This document shows, piece after piece, positions 24,901 through 30,985 of a stretch of 64,000 nt of DNA. Location: contig JASANG010002985.1 in assembly GCA_030248215.1 (NCBI GenBank), forward strand, positions 15,001 through 79,000, in the 5' to 3' direction. The DNA comes from Enoplolaimus lenunculus. Its lineage: Eukaryota; Nematoda; Enoplea; Enoplida; Thoracostomopsidae. The notes beneath the pieces are model-generated. The model searched no databases. It worked only from the letters and a program-made list of their open reading frames with translations, and was not told the origin of the DNA. Within the stretch, counting starts at the first letter, position 1. Each line of letters begins with the position of its first letter. The position numbers and the translations under genes are program-made.

Positions 24901-26112
24901 GTAATTAAAATGCCACTTAACAATTGTATATACAACGTTGGAGCGTTCCAATACAAAACACTTCTTCAGAATCGGAGTCTGAATTCTATTTTCTCGTCGT
25001 AGCCGGAATCTCAATATTTACAAATTCGAATTAATCGTCTATTTTAAACATTCTTAGATGTCGACCAAAGCCGACAATAACAAAACCCTTAAACATTGTT
25101 CACGCTTACTTGAAACCAATAGTTACACTCGTACTCGAGCGAGTTGTTCGCCACTTTTCGCGCTGATGCCATCACACTTGTAGCGACGGCGATGTCGAGT
25201 CGTCTTTGCGATAATGGCTCTCGTGGCGGAGACGGGGATCGCGACGACAAAGAGTTAGACCGTAACGGCGAAAACGGCACAACCTCAGTTTGCGATCGAG
25301 AAGGGAATCGTATGAATTCGCTGAGCAGCGGCTTTGGCTGCAATGCACCGAGATTGTTGCGTTGTTGCTCAACACCAGACGAACGTGACGTATCGCGATT
25401 CGACTGTCGCCTGAAGGTGTCAATGCCAAATTTGGACGATTCATTGCTTTGACGATAGTCATATCGCACTGAGTCATCGTTTCGTCGACGGCTAATGTCA
25501 TCGTCGATAATGTCATGCATGGAAGCACGGGACGATGACTTACGCGAATGACTATACTCAAATCGTGATAAGTCATCGTCTCGATCACTACGCCAGTGTA
25601 CTTCATTATCGATGACGTCACCCATAGTATCGCGAGATGACGACTCACACGAACGACTACAGTCAAATCGAGTTGAGTGATCGTCTATACGGCGCTCATC
25701 GTCATGAATGACGTCACTCGTGACCGCATGAGACGATGACTCACGCGAATAACAATTGTAGTCAAACCGTGATGATTCGTCAACGTCATCATAGATAACA
25801 TCGCGTTTGGCGTCACGAACCGATGACTCACGCGACTGACTGCAATCAAGCCAACCGTCTCGTCCGCGACGCCATCGCTGTCCGTCATCATCCGTGCCAT
25901 CACACAAAATCGCCTGAAACGATGACGCACGCGACGGCCATCTGCCGTAAGACGTCGATGGCATCATCACTTCTGACGCGGCGATAGGCGACGAACACTG
26001 CGATAAATGTCGGTTGAACATACCATGGTTACGATAGCTCGATGGTCCAGACAGCATAGACGTTGATGCAGATGATAGCAAGGCGGATGTCGCGACCTCC
26101 AGTCGTGATAAT
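1..26112 (-). CDS. su(s)/ZC3H4-like CCCH + PBZ zinc-finger protein, multi-exon, 3' end outside window
   Basis: Gene-level entry. Exons, in transcript order (high to low coordinate): 26112-25110, 24855-24727, 24124-24030, then 23521-23395 or 21416-21248, then 20909-18845, 17297-17112, 15463-15260, 14066-13896, 13303-13232, 11813-11673, 10655-10029, 8283-5287, 3880-3310, 2802 to about 2310-2450, 1884-1714, 932-764, and 73 to the edge. Nearly every junction agrees in codon phase, the main support for one gene. The CCCH pair, with finger 1 ending H-x2-F-P-C into finger 2, is the arrangement of Drosophila Su(s) and vertebrate ZC3H4/ZC3H6. ZC3H4 (Restrictor, with WDR82) ends unproductive nuclear transcription. 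PBZ and C2H2 fingers are not known to me in that family. The link across 3.3-1.9 kb is weakest, so the C2H2 part could be a second gene. The first exon is not settled. Confidence 0.72.
326..582. mobile_element. hAT-type MITE with exact 8-bp target duplication
   Basis: The 257-bp element starts CAGGGTGGCA and ends TGCCACCCTG, and ATTGCAGG flanks both sides (318-325 and 583-590). An 8-bp duplication with CAGGG-type ends is the hAT signature. There is no coding capacity. It sits in the intron between the last two visible exons of the minus-strand gene. Degenerate relatives occur at 29416-29540, 31280-31405 and 51491-51620. Confidence 0.85.
764..932 (-). CDS. Exon with two C2H2-like zinc fingers
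   Basis: Acceptor at 934-933, GT donor (gttagt) below 764; phase 2 in, phase 0 out. Joined to exon 1884-1714 it reads CLYRCSIPRCGFGF and so on. Finger 1 is C-x4-C-x13-H-x4-H (ending HEARTH), slightly long for C2H2. Finger 2 is YKCTLC followed by twelve residues and HFDH (C-x2-C-x12-H-x2-H). The split of finger 1 across a phase-compatible junction supports the exon order. The role is presumably DNA, RNA or protein binding; family not recognised. Confidence 0.68.
1714..1884 (-). CDS. Exon with basic nuclear linker upstream of C2H2 fingers
   Basis: Acceptor tttag at 1886-1885 and donor gtatga below 1714; phase 2 in and out. It encodes about 57 residues, starting KYEAAHNLPSLSDAG, with QKQRKRTLSP and SPNKRKC as likely nuclear-localisation stretches. 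It joins 932-764 in frame. A hydrophobic reading at 1592-1349 in a compatible frame follows another acceptor but has no clear donor and is not adopted. Confidence 0.62.
2310..2802 (-). CDS. Exon with duplicated 3' splice site; donor unresolved
   Basis: The acceptor at 2804-2803 leads in phase 2 into ETDTTANAATNSGQRPVLIR and so on, matching the phase-2 end of exon 3880-3310. A second identical acceptor lies 102 bp further on, so a shorter exon starting at 2700 is also possible; both keep frame. The frame stays open to 2319. Several weak donors exist: one near 2310 (phase 2) fits the next exon, others near 2440-2450 are also possible. The sequence is polar, with a SKSRASERL stretch. No domain recognised. 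Confidence 0.55.
2639..2842. repeat. 102-bp tandem duplication spanning an intron/exon border
   Basis: Two essentially identical 102-bp units (2639-2740 and 2741-2842). Each contains, on the minus strand, the intron end, the acceptor ctattttag and the first coding bases of the next exon. 102 is a multiple of three, and the frame is open through the first copy, so the duplication can be exonised as 34 extra residues. Near-identity implies a recent event or gene conversion. Confidence 0.9.
3310..3880 (-). CDS. Exon, Pro/Val-rich then Gln-rich segment
   Basis: Acceptor ggtttcag at 3882-3881 (phase 1 in) and donor gtaagt below 3310 (phase 2 out). It encodes about 190 residues. The first two thirds are Pro, Val and Thr rich (for example LPQIPGVTTHPMYPGV). 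The last 45 are Gln-rich with heptad-like Leu/Ile, likely a short coiled coil or glutamine zipper. The phase matches the large exon 8283-5287. An AAT microsatellite lies in the upstream intron about 50 bases away and produces spurious poly-Ile/Leu/Tyr readings that are not coding. Confidence 0.75.
3932..4024. repeat. (AAT)n microsatellite
   Basis: About 90 bp of AAT/TAA trinucleotides with a few interruptions, in the intron just upstream (transcript sense) of the acceptor at 3881. On the minus strand it reads ATT/TTA and merges with the pyrimidine-rich tract of that acceptor. Confidence 0.95.
4610..5026. mobile_element. Dispersed MITE, family A (GGTGCAACCGGAATTCCG type), degenerate
   Basis: One end reads tgcaccgtgcagagcggaac and the other carries degenerate aatttcgattacacgctgc. 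The interior holds aagttaactatcgaaagc and a run near tagataaataatacagaa. The same interior recurs at 17350-17755, 36093-36511 and 45226-45715, so this is a repeat family. It is probably hAT-like by its CAGGGTGCA-type ends; no target duplication is preserved here. Confidence 0.7.
5120..5238. mobile_element. Short MITE with CCTAAACATAAA interior
   Basis: Inverted ends tgagggcctgcccactt and aagcgggcaaggcctta bracket a core of cctaaa/cataaa direct repeats. Related cores (cctaag/cataagcc) occur near 39030-39120, 49100-49130, 60570-60620, 62190-62410 and 63380-63480. It lies about 50 bp from the 3' end of the large exon at 5287. Confidence 0.65.
5287..8283 (-). CDS. Large disordered exon: Tyr/Gly-rich, poly-Pro, charged nuclear segment
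   Basis: 2997-bp open exon; acceptor tttttcag at 8285-8284 (phase 1), donor gtaagt below 5287 (phase 1). The N-terminal 150 residues are Asp/Trp/Tyr/Gly/Asn rich (YNWDWENDSNY, YTSAAGSGYGCYGN), ending in FRRRRPP. This composition resembles the prion-like, aromatic low-complexity domains of RNA-binding proteins. A run of six prolines follows near residue 205. The remaining 780 residues are Ser, Glu, Lys and Asp rich with basic clusters (KTKSRKRH, KSGKRARF). A late Glu/Lys/Arg segment (QQAREDERKEKQRKEH) is probably helical. No folded domain was found. Exon size and uninterrupted frame make coding status secure; function is inferred only from context. Confidence 0.85.
8456..9038. mobile_element. 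Non-autonomous DNA transposon with about 48-bp terminal inverted repeats
   Basis: The left end cagtaataaccccgccatga and what follows match, inverted, the right end that closes ccacagcggggttattactg, with few mismatches over about 48 bp (both contain gtgtaaaagctgtcccaacc). The 583-bp element has no transposase. TTACCA lies next to both ends, the probable remains of a target duplication. It sits in the intron between exons 10655-10029 and 8283-5287. Confidence 0.82.
9039..9882. other. Intron sequence, nothing recognised
   Basis: AT-rich intron of the minus-strand gene. It contains a degenerate CCGGAACCGGGTGTTAACCGG stretch near 9230-9250, which looks like a fragment of the family A/B MITEs. No exon-like reading frame with paired splice sites. 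Confidence 0.5.
9883..10002. mobile_element. 120-bp MITE next to an exon's donor site
   Basis: Inverted ends cctacagtggaata and attccactgtgggc flank a core with cctaagcctagg. It lies 26 bp downstream (transcript sense) of the donor below 10029. Its sequence supplies the apparent C-terminal codons if the exon is read through. Confidence 0.65.
10029..10655 (-). CDS. Exon with Asn-rich low-complexity tract
   Basis: Acceptor ggtttatag at 10657-10656 and strong donor gtaagt below 10029; phase 1 in and out. It encodes about 209 residues. The middle 100 are dominated by Asn with Asp, Lys and Gly (encoded by AAC/AAT repeats), and the N-terminal third is Asn/Thr/Asp rich. The last 35 residues are different and look conserved: SFWDEYMREGWKRKPRPRND followed by a basic RRPLNLRW. 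The poly-Asn tract is prion-like in composition. Opposite-strand poly-Val/Leu readings are shadows. Confidence 0.8.
10656..11672. other. Intron, repeat debris only
   Basis: No convincing exon. Pieces with ccggtt/ggaaccggaag motifs around 11040-11350 and 11600-11640 resemble worn copies of the CCGG-rich MITE families. Confidence 0.4.
11673..11813 (-). CDS. Acidic exon, 47 residues
   Basis: Acceptor ttttcag at 11815-11814 and donor gtatgt below 11673; phase 1 in and out. Reads DDFESGNGISDIDYDQETVP, then a polar stretch to RDLRYEQELNGE. It is acidic with no recognised domain. Phase agreement with both neighbours is the evidence. Confidence 0.72.
11814..13231. other. Intron, nothing recognised
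   Basis: About 1.4 kb of AT-rich intron of the minus-strand gene. A short inverted piece (acccctaggtttttctaggt and neighbours) lies near 13120-13150. No open frame bounded by splice sites on either strand. Confidence 0.5.
13232..13303 (-). CDS. 72-bp micro-exon
   Basis: Acceptor cgtcaag at 13305-13304 and donor gtatgt below 13232; phase 1 in and out. Reads NSGRCPASEAGSGFSSDVDD followed by DCF. An alternative acceptor 7 bp in (taaacag) would shift the frame and give a less acidic reading. The chosen one fits composition and phase. Confidence 0.62.
13896..14066 (-). CDS. Exon, 57 residues
   Basis: Acceptor atgcaag at 14068-14067 and donor gtacgt below 13896; phase 1 in and out. Reads LHILDHLSVGYPIRKGHIPN, then an acidic IVVDLDSDRWSESDDD and EVQFLRTQA. 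It is less disordered-looking than its neighbours; domain not recognised. Confidence 0.7.
14221..14467. mobile_element. Palindromic MITE, GTGCAAC/CCCCCCTTGTTTA family
   Basis: Starts ccaagagtgaataatgacaa and ends gattatccactcttgg. The interior carries opposed tttttggccgacccccc and gggaggttggccaaagc blocks. The same TIR and interior blocks form the centre of the 33.1-34.0 kb palindrome, so this is an older single copy of that family. Confidence 0.7.
15260..15463 (-). CDS. Exon, acidic Pro/Glu/Thr-rich
   Basis: Acceptor ctttttag at 15465-15464 and donor gtaaca below 15260; phase 1 in and out. It encodes about 68 residues beginning GEGNSCVVVSTDTLPQTQ, then EPTVEPEPPVSAVP. PEST-like composition; no domain. 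The introns on either side (14468-15259 and 15464-16269) show nothing else recognisable apart from CCGGAATTCC-type debris near 14930-15010. Confidence 0.75.
16270..16650. repeat. Dispersed repeat family D (inverted relative to 34.7 kb copy)
   Basis: Shares, in reverse complement, blocks with 34710-35600: the gcttcgctgag/cgaagcgaagc end, the ggacatccccctttcgaccc block, the caatgcgag block and the tagctaataaatgg and gcaaattagc blocks. No coding capacity. Classification unknown. Confidence 0.65.
17112..17297 (-). CDS. Exon, 62 residues with conserved look
   Basis: Acceptor ggttttag at 17299-17298 and donor gtacgc below 17112; phase 1 in and out. Reads EHNIQLADIDTMPSEKWRLI, then GSCYAPGTVNYPWKRFAAP and VLIPLIPIDFAGT. 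Its Trp, Tyr, Cys and Pro content and low Ser set it apart from the disordered neighbours, suggesting a folded or binding motif. Not recognised. Confidence 0.75.
17350..17755. mobile_element. Family A MITE copy
   Basis: Interior blocks tattgataagttaactcatc, tagataaataatacaaaat and gaagtaggattaaaatt, and the end tccggttacaccctgctcag, match the copies at 4610-5026 and 36093-36511. It begins close to the acceptor of exon 17297-17112. Confidence 0.7.
17756..18844. other. Intron, no exon seen
   Basis: Between exons 20909-18845 and 17297-17112. Contains a C-rich run near 17970 and worn MITE debris (ggaattgcgattcag and neighbours, 18235-18310). Readings on either strand lack matching splice sites. 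Confidence 0.45.
18845..20909 (-). CDS. Large Ser/Asp-rich disordered exon with two LKR-x-LA motifs
   Basis: 2065-bp exon; acceptor tattttcag at 20911-20910 (phase 0), donor gttagt below 18845 (phase 1). It directly follows the CCCH exons. It encodes about 688 residues rich in Ser, Asp, Glu, Arg and Pro, with SP and acidic clusters (poly-Asp near 20420). Two similar helical motifs stand out: ELKRTLANILSSTPD near 20470 and ELKRKLAQIASVLAPN near 19590. A third, weaker one (RASRLEVLSQFLNENY) lies near 19180. Repeated Leu-rich helices of this kind could be docking motifs (inference). The start is set by phase; a Met further upstream lies in the intron. Confidence 0.83.
21248..21416 (-). CDS. CCCH zinc-finger exon, version B (interchangeable with 23395-23521)
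   Basis: Acceptor atttcag at 21418-21417 and donor gtaggc below 21248; phase 2 in, phase 0 out. Spliced to exon 24124-24030 it completes finger 1 as C-x8-C-x5-C-x3-H (…GCGYMH). Finger 2 follows after the family linker YDFPC: C-x8-C-x4-C-x5-H (CRDYYSGVRCRFENCRDIFYH). The tail TELQREAISSI aligns with the helix after finger 3 in ZC3H4/6. These fingers bind single-stranded RNA in related proteins. Finger 2 spacing is off consensus, while finger 1 is perfect. Confidence 0.82.
21417..22029. other. Intron with palindromic Family F piece
   Basis: Holds a copy of the gctgcaa/ttgcagc-rich inverted repeat family around 21480-21620 (gctgcagcaaaaacg and similar), also seen at 27690-27825, 42176-42660 and 61120-61210. 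No exon-like reading with correct phase between the two CCCH exons. Confidence 0.5.
22030..22440. repeat. Dispersed repeat family E
   Basis: The block gtatgtttaattcat, the aaccgggggaa/aaccgggg motifs and the cttaagtg block recur in order at 32510-32660. The left part is GC-rich (ggcggcggagcgggga), unusual for this window, and a related gggcggcggagcgtggg occurs near 63020. No coding capacity. Confidence 0.55.
22564..23359. mobile_element. hAT-like element, CAGGGATGGGC ends
   Basis: Starts cagggatgggcagtctcgg and ends gagatcgcccatccctg. Subterminal gagaccgagacc repeats occur in both orientations. About 800 bp with no intact transposase. CAGGGATGGGCA is a typical hAT terminus. Flanking 8-mers (gtgtacac and ggtacaga) match only partly, so the target duplication is decayed. 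It lies between the two alternative CCCH exons, starting 35 bp from the end of 23395-23521. Relatives: 31414 onward and 43030-43530. Confidence 0.78.
23395..23521 (-). CDS. CCCH zinc-finger exon, version A (interchangeable with 21248-21416)
   Basis: Acceptor tttttag at 23523-23522 and donor gtgatt below 23395; phase 2 in, phase 0 out. Joined to 24124-24030 it gives GCAEQFMHRNFPC, so finger 1 ends C-x5-H rather than C-x3-H. Finger 2 is C-x8-C-x6-C-x3-H (CLMNNSRVGCNYTARECLFDH), closer to consensus than in version B. The tail LTSMQRK corresponds to the LT..T(Q/R)EL helix of ZC3H4/6. Because it exits in phase 0 and version B enters in phase 2, the two cannot be read in series. Confidence 0.8.
24030..24124 (-). 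CDS. Exon with first half of CCCH finger 1
   Basis: Acceptor gcgttgcag at 24126-24125 (phase 0) and donor gtatgt below 24030 (phase 2). Reads EFCGIEPMYIEYKKIGLCVY, then YKRNGLCRIVDG. The KK-x2-LC.YY....LC pattern matches the (K)ICKFYLQGYC start of ZC3H4/6 fingers, with C-x8-C here. The last Cys and His come from either alternative exon. The 95-bp exon has clean splice sites and is phase-consistent on both sides. Confidence 0.8.
24727..24855 (-). CDS. Exon encoding a PBZ (poly-ADP-ribose-binding) zinc finger
   Basis: Acceptor cattttag at 24857-24856 and donor gttagt below 24727; phase 0 in and out, 43 residues. RLSSCVYGPKCNNKSSQHWR runs on into AYSHPSDFHG. Spacing is exactly C-x5-C-x6-H-x5-H, with the YG after the first Cys and the SHP-x-D ending that define PBZ modules in APLF and CHFR. 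By family knowledge it should bind poly(ADP-ribose), placing the protein at PARP-marked chromatin or RNA. The symmetric phase 0 means it can be skipped without frameshift. Joining PBZ to CCCH fingers is unusual. Confidence 0.86.
25110..26112 (-). CDS. Exon with 33-residue tandem repeats, upstream of PBZ
   Basis: 1003-bp exon; acceptor tttgtttag at 26114-26113 (phase 2), donor gtaagc below 25110 (phase 0). Residues 86-225 hold four to five degenerate repeats of about 33 residues. The core is R-F/Y-D/E-Y/C-x-x-S-x-E/K-S-S followed by D-V/I-I-x-D, with RFDYNCYSRESS, RFDCSRSCESS, RFEYSHSRKSS and RYDYRQSNESS as clear copies. The rest is Ser/Arg-rich with SRSPSPPREP near the end. It is probably a disordered binding array, and Ser after Arg suggests phosphorylation. 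Coding frame secure; function unknown. Confidence 0.83.
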
Positions 26113-26221
26113 CTAAACAAAAACATGCTATACATATAATATGTACTTGCTTGGTATTCGCCAGTCCGCCATAGAAATTTCTATGAATTAATAACTTAGC
26201 ATAACTTTTACCACTCAACCT

Positions 26222-26356
26222 CTAAGGCGCTATACTTGTCGTGCGGTGAACGTTTCGTTTACATATGGATATGATGTCCCATACGGCAATAAACGTGCGT
26301 TGTAGTATGGCGCTGAGCGGCACCGGACGTCATCAAAAGGTATAGCGCCACCCTTA
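26222..26356. mobile_element. Short MITE, GGCGCTATAC ends
   Basis: The ends aaggcgctatacttgtcg and ggtatagcgccaccctt are inverted with a small indel. Related pieces are in CECR2 introns at 47930-48030, 50308-50424, 50640-50740 and 55430-55500. It lies about 110 bp upstream (transcript sense) of the acceptor for exon 26112-25110. Confidence 0.65.
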
Positions 26357-29285
26357 AAATACGCAATTTTTAAAACTGTTCCTGTTCCAAATCCTAATCC
26401 AAAATCACAAATTCTCAGATGCTGACTACGAAAAAATATAATTTTATGCGTTTGAGCGAAAAAAGTCAATTACGCTTTCGCAGTTTTTATAAAATAAGTA
26501 ATGTTACGGCTCCTGTGCAATCACTCAGCGCGTGCATCCAGACAATTTATTGAGTTTCGCTTAGAAAAAAAACGTGAGTCTGAGCTCGCTCGACATTTTC
26601 AAAACCCAGAATCTCCACACATGACTACAATTTCAGTTTCTAATATAGATACATACATGCGAGACATACGAGCTTATCGAACAATTTTTGACCTATTCTG
26701 TTAGAAAACAAACTCGATGATAAACCGGAAGTGGTCAGCTGTTCGGATCAAAAAGCATAGCTTTGCAGAGAAGTTGTAGCCTAGAACGACACGGCAGTTA
26801 CATTGGGTTAAAAAATACCTTTTGTGGGCAAATGCCCCCGGTTTTGCCTAAAGCCAATTTCCGGTCACCCTTAGACAAAACCTTCCTAGCTTCACACTAA
26901 AAAGTCCACTACTCGGCTCCGGTTCCGGTTAAATAAACATCCGGTCACGACCTGCTTCACATGTGTAATTTATAGCACTAATATTACCACAATGTTGTTG
27001 TTATTGTAAATTTATTCTCAAACTTGAGGCTTCACAAATTTAGTTCACGTTAAAGTAGTATTAACAAAAACTTGTGGTGAAGATATATGCGTATTCACCA
27101 CTGGCAGGGTGTTGGGGGCTAATTTACCACAACTGGAACCGGAAGGTCAAAAATTGCCGGAACCGGAATTCCGGTTGCATCATTTGAAGTTGCTAAATTT
27201 CCCAATCACCATCCCACATATGGTGCAACCAAGTCCCCCGTGAACAATTAAAATGTACTCTGTGATGCCAGAAATTCGCAAGAAAAAAACAGAAACAAAC
27301 TTAACTTTAAACACTTTTACGCAAACGTAAAACCTAAGAAGTCGGTATATGATCAGGCAAAATATGAACGAACTTACGGTTTTTATGATAATATATAAAT
27401 AAATAACTTTCTAACGTATATATAAGAATAATTCAAAATATTGAAAACAATATAAGCAAGCAATCACAAGTACTGATAGCATTAAATAATTAATTAGTTT
27501 AAAATCAACAAGAGCGAAATAATTTCCTACGTTCAGAATTGAAAGAATGAAACATGGGTGACATCAGATTTTTGGATTTATTACGATTCAAAAAGCGGAA
27601 TCTAACGTGGTACCAAGTTCGAGAATAGCTGTTTGTTTTTGAAATAATGCGTTCATTATTTCGAAAAAGTCATTTAGTTCACGTGTGTGAATAACCATGC
27701 AAGTTCACTGAATTTATATCAGCCGCTTTCTCATTGGCTGATGAAAAAATGCAAGTTCTGCATGCAATTTGCTGCTGTAAATTCTCGCAGCAAAAACCTG
27801 CACGTGTGAATAGTACTTTAACCTATACGTATCATTTTTCAGCCAACAAGAAGGAATTAACCTTTTAATCGTTCACACAGTACATACTGCTAAACATTCC
27901 CACATTACGTAAACTCAAAGCAATTTAAATTCATTTATACGACACTTATTATTGCACCATGGTGTCATTCCCCGTTTTATTAAACCACTACTTTATAAAT
28001 TTCAAACTTAAAAACCGGCACACTTCTTACCGCTCCTTATTTACTGTGCTAAACAGATATTATAAAATTTTAGACACGACTTTGAAACTGCAACCCCATA
28101 CGCAACCTGTAAATACTACGAAACCGATTCAGTTTTTGACCCGTATTCTCAAATGTGTATAGCACCGTGATCGATCACCAGTTTTGACGATACGTCGTGT
28201 TAATGTCGAACCAACAGTCGAAAACTTCGAAATTAACACATTATTTTAGATCACTAAAACTTGCGAACCGAGTTTGACATTTGTAGCAGTCGTAGTTCGT
28301 TTGTTGCTACAGAACATATCGCTAACTTGCTATATGTGCTACACACGTTTTAGAATACTTGTCTTTGATTGCTGTACCTATTGCTTATAAAACATCCTAG
28401 TGAGCCGACTTTGCGAAATGCGCAAAAAGCGATCCTACAGTAATCTGCATGCAAATTTTCTTTCCACAGAACAATCCAATTTCTGCTCTGCTCTGAGAAA
28501 ATATTCCAAACCAAAGTAGTGTTGGAAAGTTGCCCAAAATACGTGTGTGGCGCTTTCCAGCTTTAATAATATAGATTGTGTTGAGTTTAGATTTTCCAAA
28601 TACCACCATTTCAGCCAGATACCGCTTTCCTGCAGCCACTAATATCAGCTTTAAATCAATGACGTGCACCCGAGACATTAAGCAAACATATTTGTGAATC
28701 ACATGGTATTTATTTATTTAATAATGCAAGCATACATGTGCATACCAATCACCGCTTTACTCTTACGTGTCTATATTAGCTTTTGAGATGGCAGGATTCC
28801 AGAAAACAGTACCATACTTGTCTATATCAGATAACTTTGCGTGCTCACTTGAAAGTCTGTTTGAAAGAAATTGGGCAATATTATAACAATATGTATATAT
28901 GTCGTGTTAAAAACAACAATTGCTGTGGGTCTCCCAAAGTTTAGGAGTCCTTGTTGTTCTTAAATTTGAACCAAATGCTCCGGCACACGACAAACTAACT
29001 GAAGACTAACCCATTTACTGCATGTTTAACAGATGGAAATTCGCTAAAGAACCCGTAAACACAATGTCGTGCGCCAGCCTGTTATTCAGGGCAAGCAATG
29101 ATTGGTCTATGCCAATTTGCTATTAGGACCAAATCATCAAATAGCTAACGCCGATAGGACAATTCGGTCAATAACAGTTTAGCCCAGGACAAACTGCTAT
29201 TACAAAAATAGTCCAGGCATAGCCCAATTAGTAATTGACCTGAAAAGCAGGTAAGCATACGACATATATTCAATTCTATTTTTAC
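26357..29285. other. Probable first intron or 5' flank of the minus-strand gene; repeats only
   Basis: No supported exon. Contains CCGG-type MITE debris (26880-27190), a gctgcaa-rich inverted repeat (27690-27825), and a repeat at 28510-28600 whose atattgttaaaa/gctggaaag block recurs near 59670-59730. A 306-bp minus-strand open frame (28702-28397) overlaps that repeat and is not accepted as a gene. Confidence 0.5.
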
Positions 29286-29344
29286 CTTGAAATACTTGTG
29301 GTGGTAGTTTTTTCCTTTCGATAAGCATTCACGCACACATCACC
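29286..29344 (-). CDS. Possible upstream exon of the minus-strand gene
   Basis: Acceptor ttggtttag at 29346-29345 and donor gtaaaa below 29286; phase 0 in, phase 2 out, matching the phase-2 entry of exon 26112-25110. Reads GDVCVNAYRKEKTTTTSISR when joined. It is only 59 bp with a 3.2-kb intron to the next exon, so this is a tentative call resting on splice sites and phase. No start codon was located; the true 5' end is unknown. Confidence 0.35.
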
Positions 29345-30203
29345 CTAAACCAATAATCATGACAACGTAAAATGGTAATGCAGAGAATACTTATACTTAA
29401 AGCATTATTTAAAGCACTTGGAATCAGGGCGGCAACAAAAGTTCGTAATCAGTTTCAGATTGCGCAAAAATGGAAGGTTCAGAATCGGACTCAGTATTGA
29501 GCAAATCCAATTCTGCAAGATTCGGAAACACCTGTTTACGACTTTAATTGCATGCCACGTTCAAGTATTCATTTTCTGTATTAAACTAATCAGGCACTTA
29601 GCGACAAATCTTATTGACAAACCATTGTTGCAACTAAAGTTCTCTAAAATCAAAAATTTTCGGAAACTATATATTAAACCAATACGGAATAATATTCAAC
29701 ATTACATTCAGCCTTTACAAACAATAAACCAATATTAAAACTACAAAACCTAATCACCTGGCTTTACTACGACAACCGAATCAAACAACACCAGTCTGTC
29801 TTCAATTTCAGGGTAACGGGCATACAAAACATTGTGCAAAAAACGTTTTTTCGAAAAACTTCAGTTGTGGTTCGAATCTCAATTCATCTTTCTCAACATT
29901 ATTTCTGGTTTCGATATTTCAAAATTCAATATGCTTCTATTGTCTGCACAAGATCAGGTTTGCTAAGCTTTTACATGTCAAAAGGCTATCATATTTCAGT
30001 TGCAAATCGATGGTTCGTGCAACCCTGGTCAATTAGGATGTTATCATACCTTAGCGGCTCGGACTACATCAAACTGTAGTATATCATCAACGCACAAATC
30101 TTCAACTGTTCCGAATCTGTAATACGAGCCATGCATATACAGCTGTATCCCATTGTCCAACCTGAAAACACATACTACGCCTATGGATTCCGCAACAATG
30201 GCT

Positions 30204-30420
30204 GGGTTTCTAAAATCTTACTAAAGAATTTACTTAAGTTGTGCTTAAATATACTTAAGACGCCGACTTATTTTATTATATAAACTTTTTTAAAATCAAA
30301 TACTTGTAAATTTGAGCGTTTCCGATAATTTAAAAATATTACTTTTGTCTAGAAATAGAATACTTATTTTAAGTAATAAGGTGATACGTACTTAAGTATA
30401 GGTCTCAGAAACTTAGACCA
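30204..30420. mobile_element. ACTTAAG-rich palindromic MITE
   Basis: Opposed gggtttctaaaatctta and ctcagaaacttagacc ends with many acttaag motifs inside. A second copy of the family spans about 37501-37855 (gggtttcagaaaccc, tacttaagtatg and similar). Non-coding. Confidence 0.6.
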
Positions 30421-30624
30421 TTTTTCAATTACTTTGTCGATCCAAATGAAAACTCTTTAGTCCCAATTTCGAATATGCAACATGGCTTTTTATCTTTAGC
30501 GAGTTAAGAGATACACTAAGAAAACGAAGCACTAAAATTTAGCTGTGCGCGTATCTCAAAATGTATGTTTTAGACATATGCCCTTTGCTCAGATCGGGGA
30601 CGAAAATAATACATATATTATTAC

Positions 30625-30977
30625 CAGGGTGCAACCGGAATTCCGGTTCCGGCATTTTTACCGGATTTAAAAATTCCGGTGTTATAATTTGGCCGTTTTC
30701 TTAACTTTGCTAATTTTTAAGAATCTCTTTTGAAAGCCACTTGTACTCAGAATATATGCCGTTGATGGTGGATTTCACTTCAGTCGACGACGAAAATCTA
30801 AAATACAACAAATAAAATAAATACCTATGTTCGACTAAGGTTGTTTCACAAATAATAGAGCAAAAAATGCGATTAAAACGAAATTTTTGGTGAAATGCAT
30901 TTTTCATTTTCCGGTTCCGGTTCCGGTAAAATTTTCAAATTCCGGTTCCGGTAAATTGTAATTCCGGTTGCACCCTG
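30625..30977. mobile_element. hAT-type MITE with exact 8-bp target duplication (family B)
   Basis: 353 bp, starting CAGGGTGCAACCGGAATTCC and ending inverted (ggttgcaccctg). ATTATTAC duplicates at 30617-30624 and 30978-30985. The perfect duplication implies a comparatively young insertion. CCGGTTCCGG blocks repeat inside both ends. This copy gives the diagnostic ends for the many worn CCGGAATTCCG pieces in the window. Confidence 0.88.
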
Positions 30978-30985
30978 ATTATTAC

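Noticed and set aside
28397-28702. 101-residue minus-strand frame
   Set aside because: Overlaps a dispersed repeat whose block recurs near 59670-59730; composition not gene-like.
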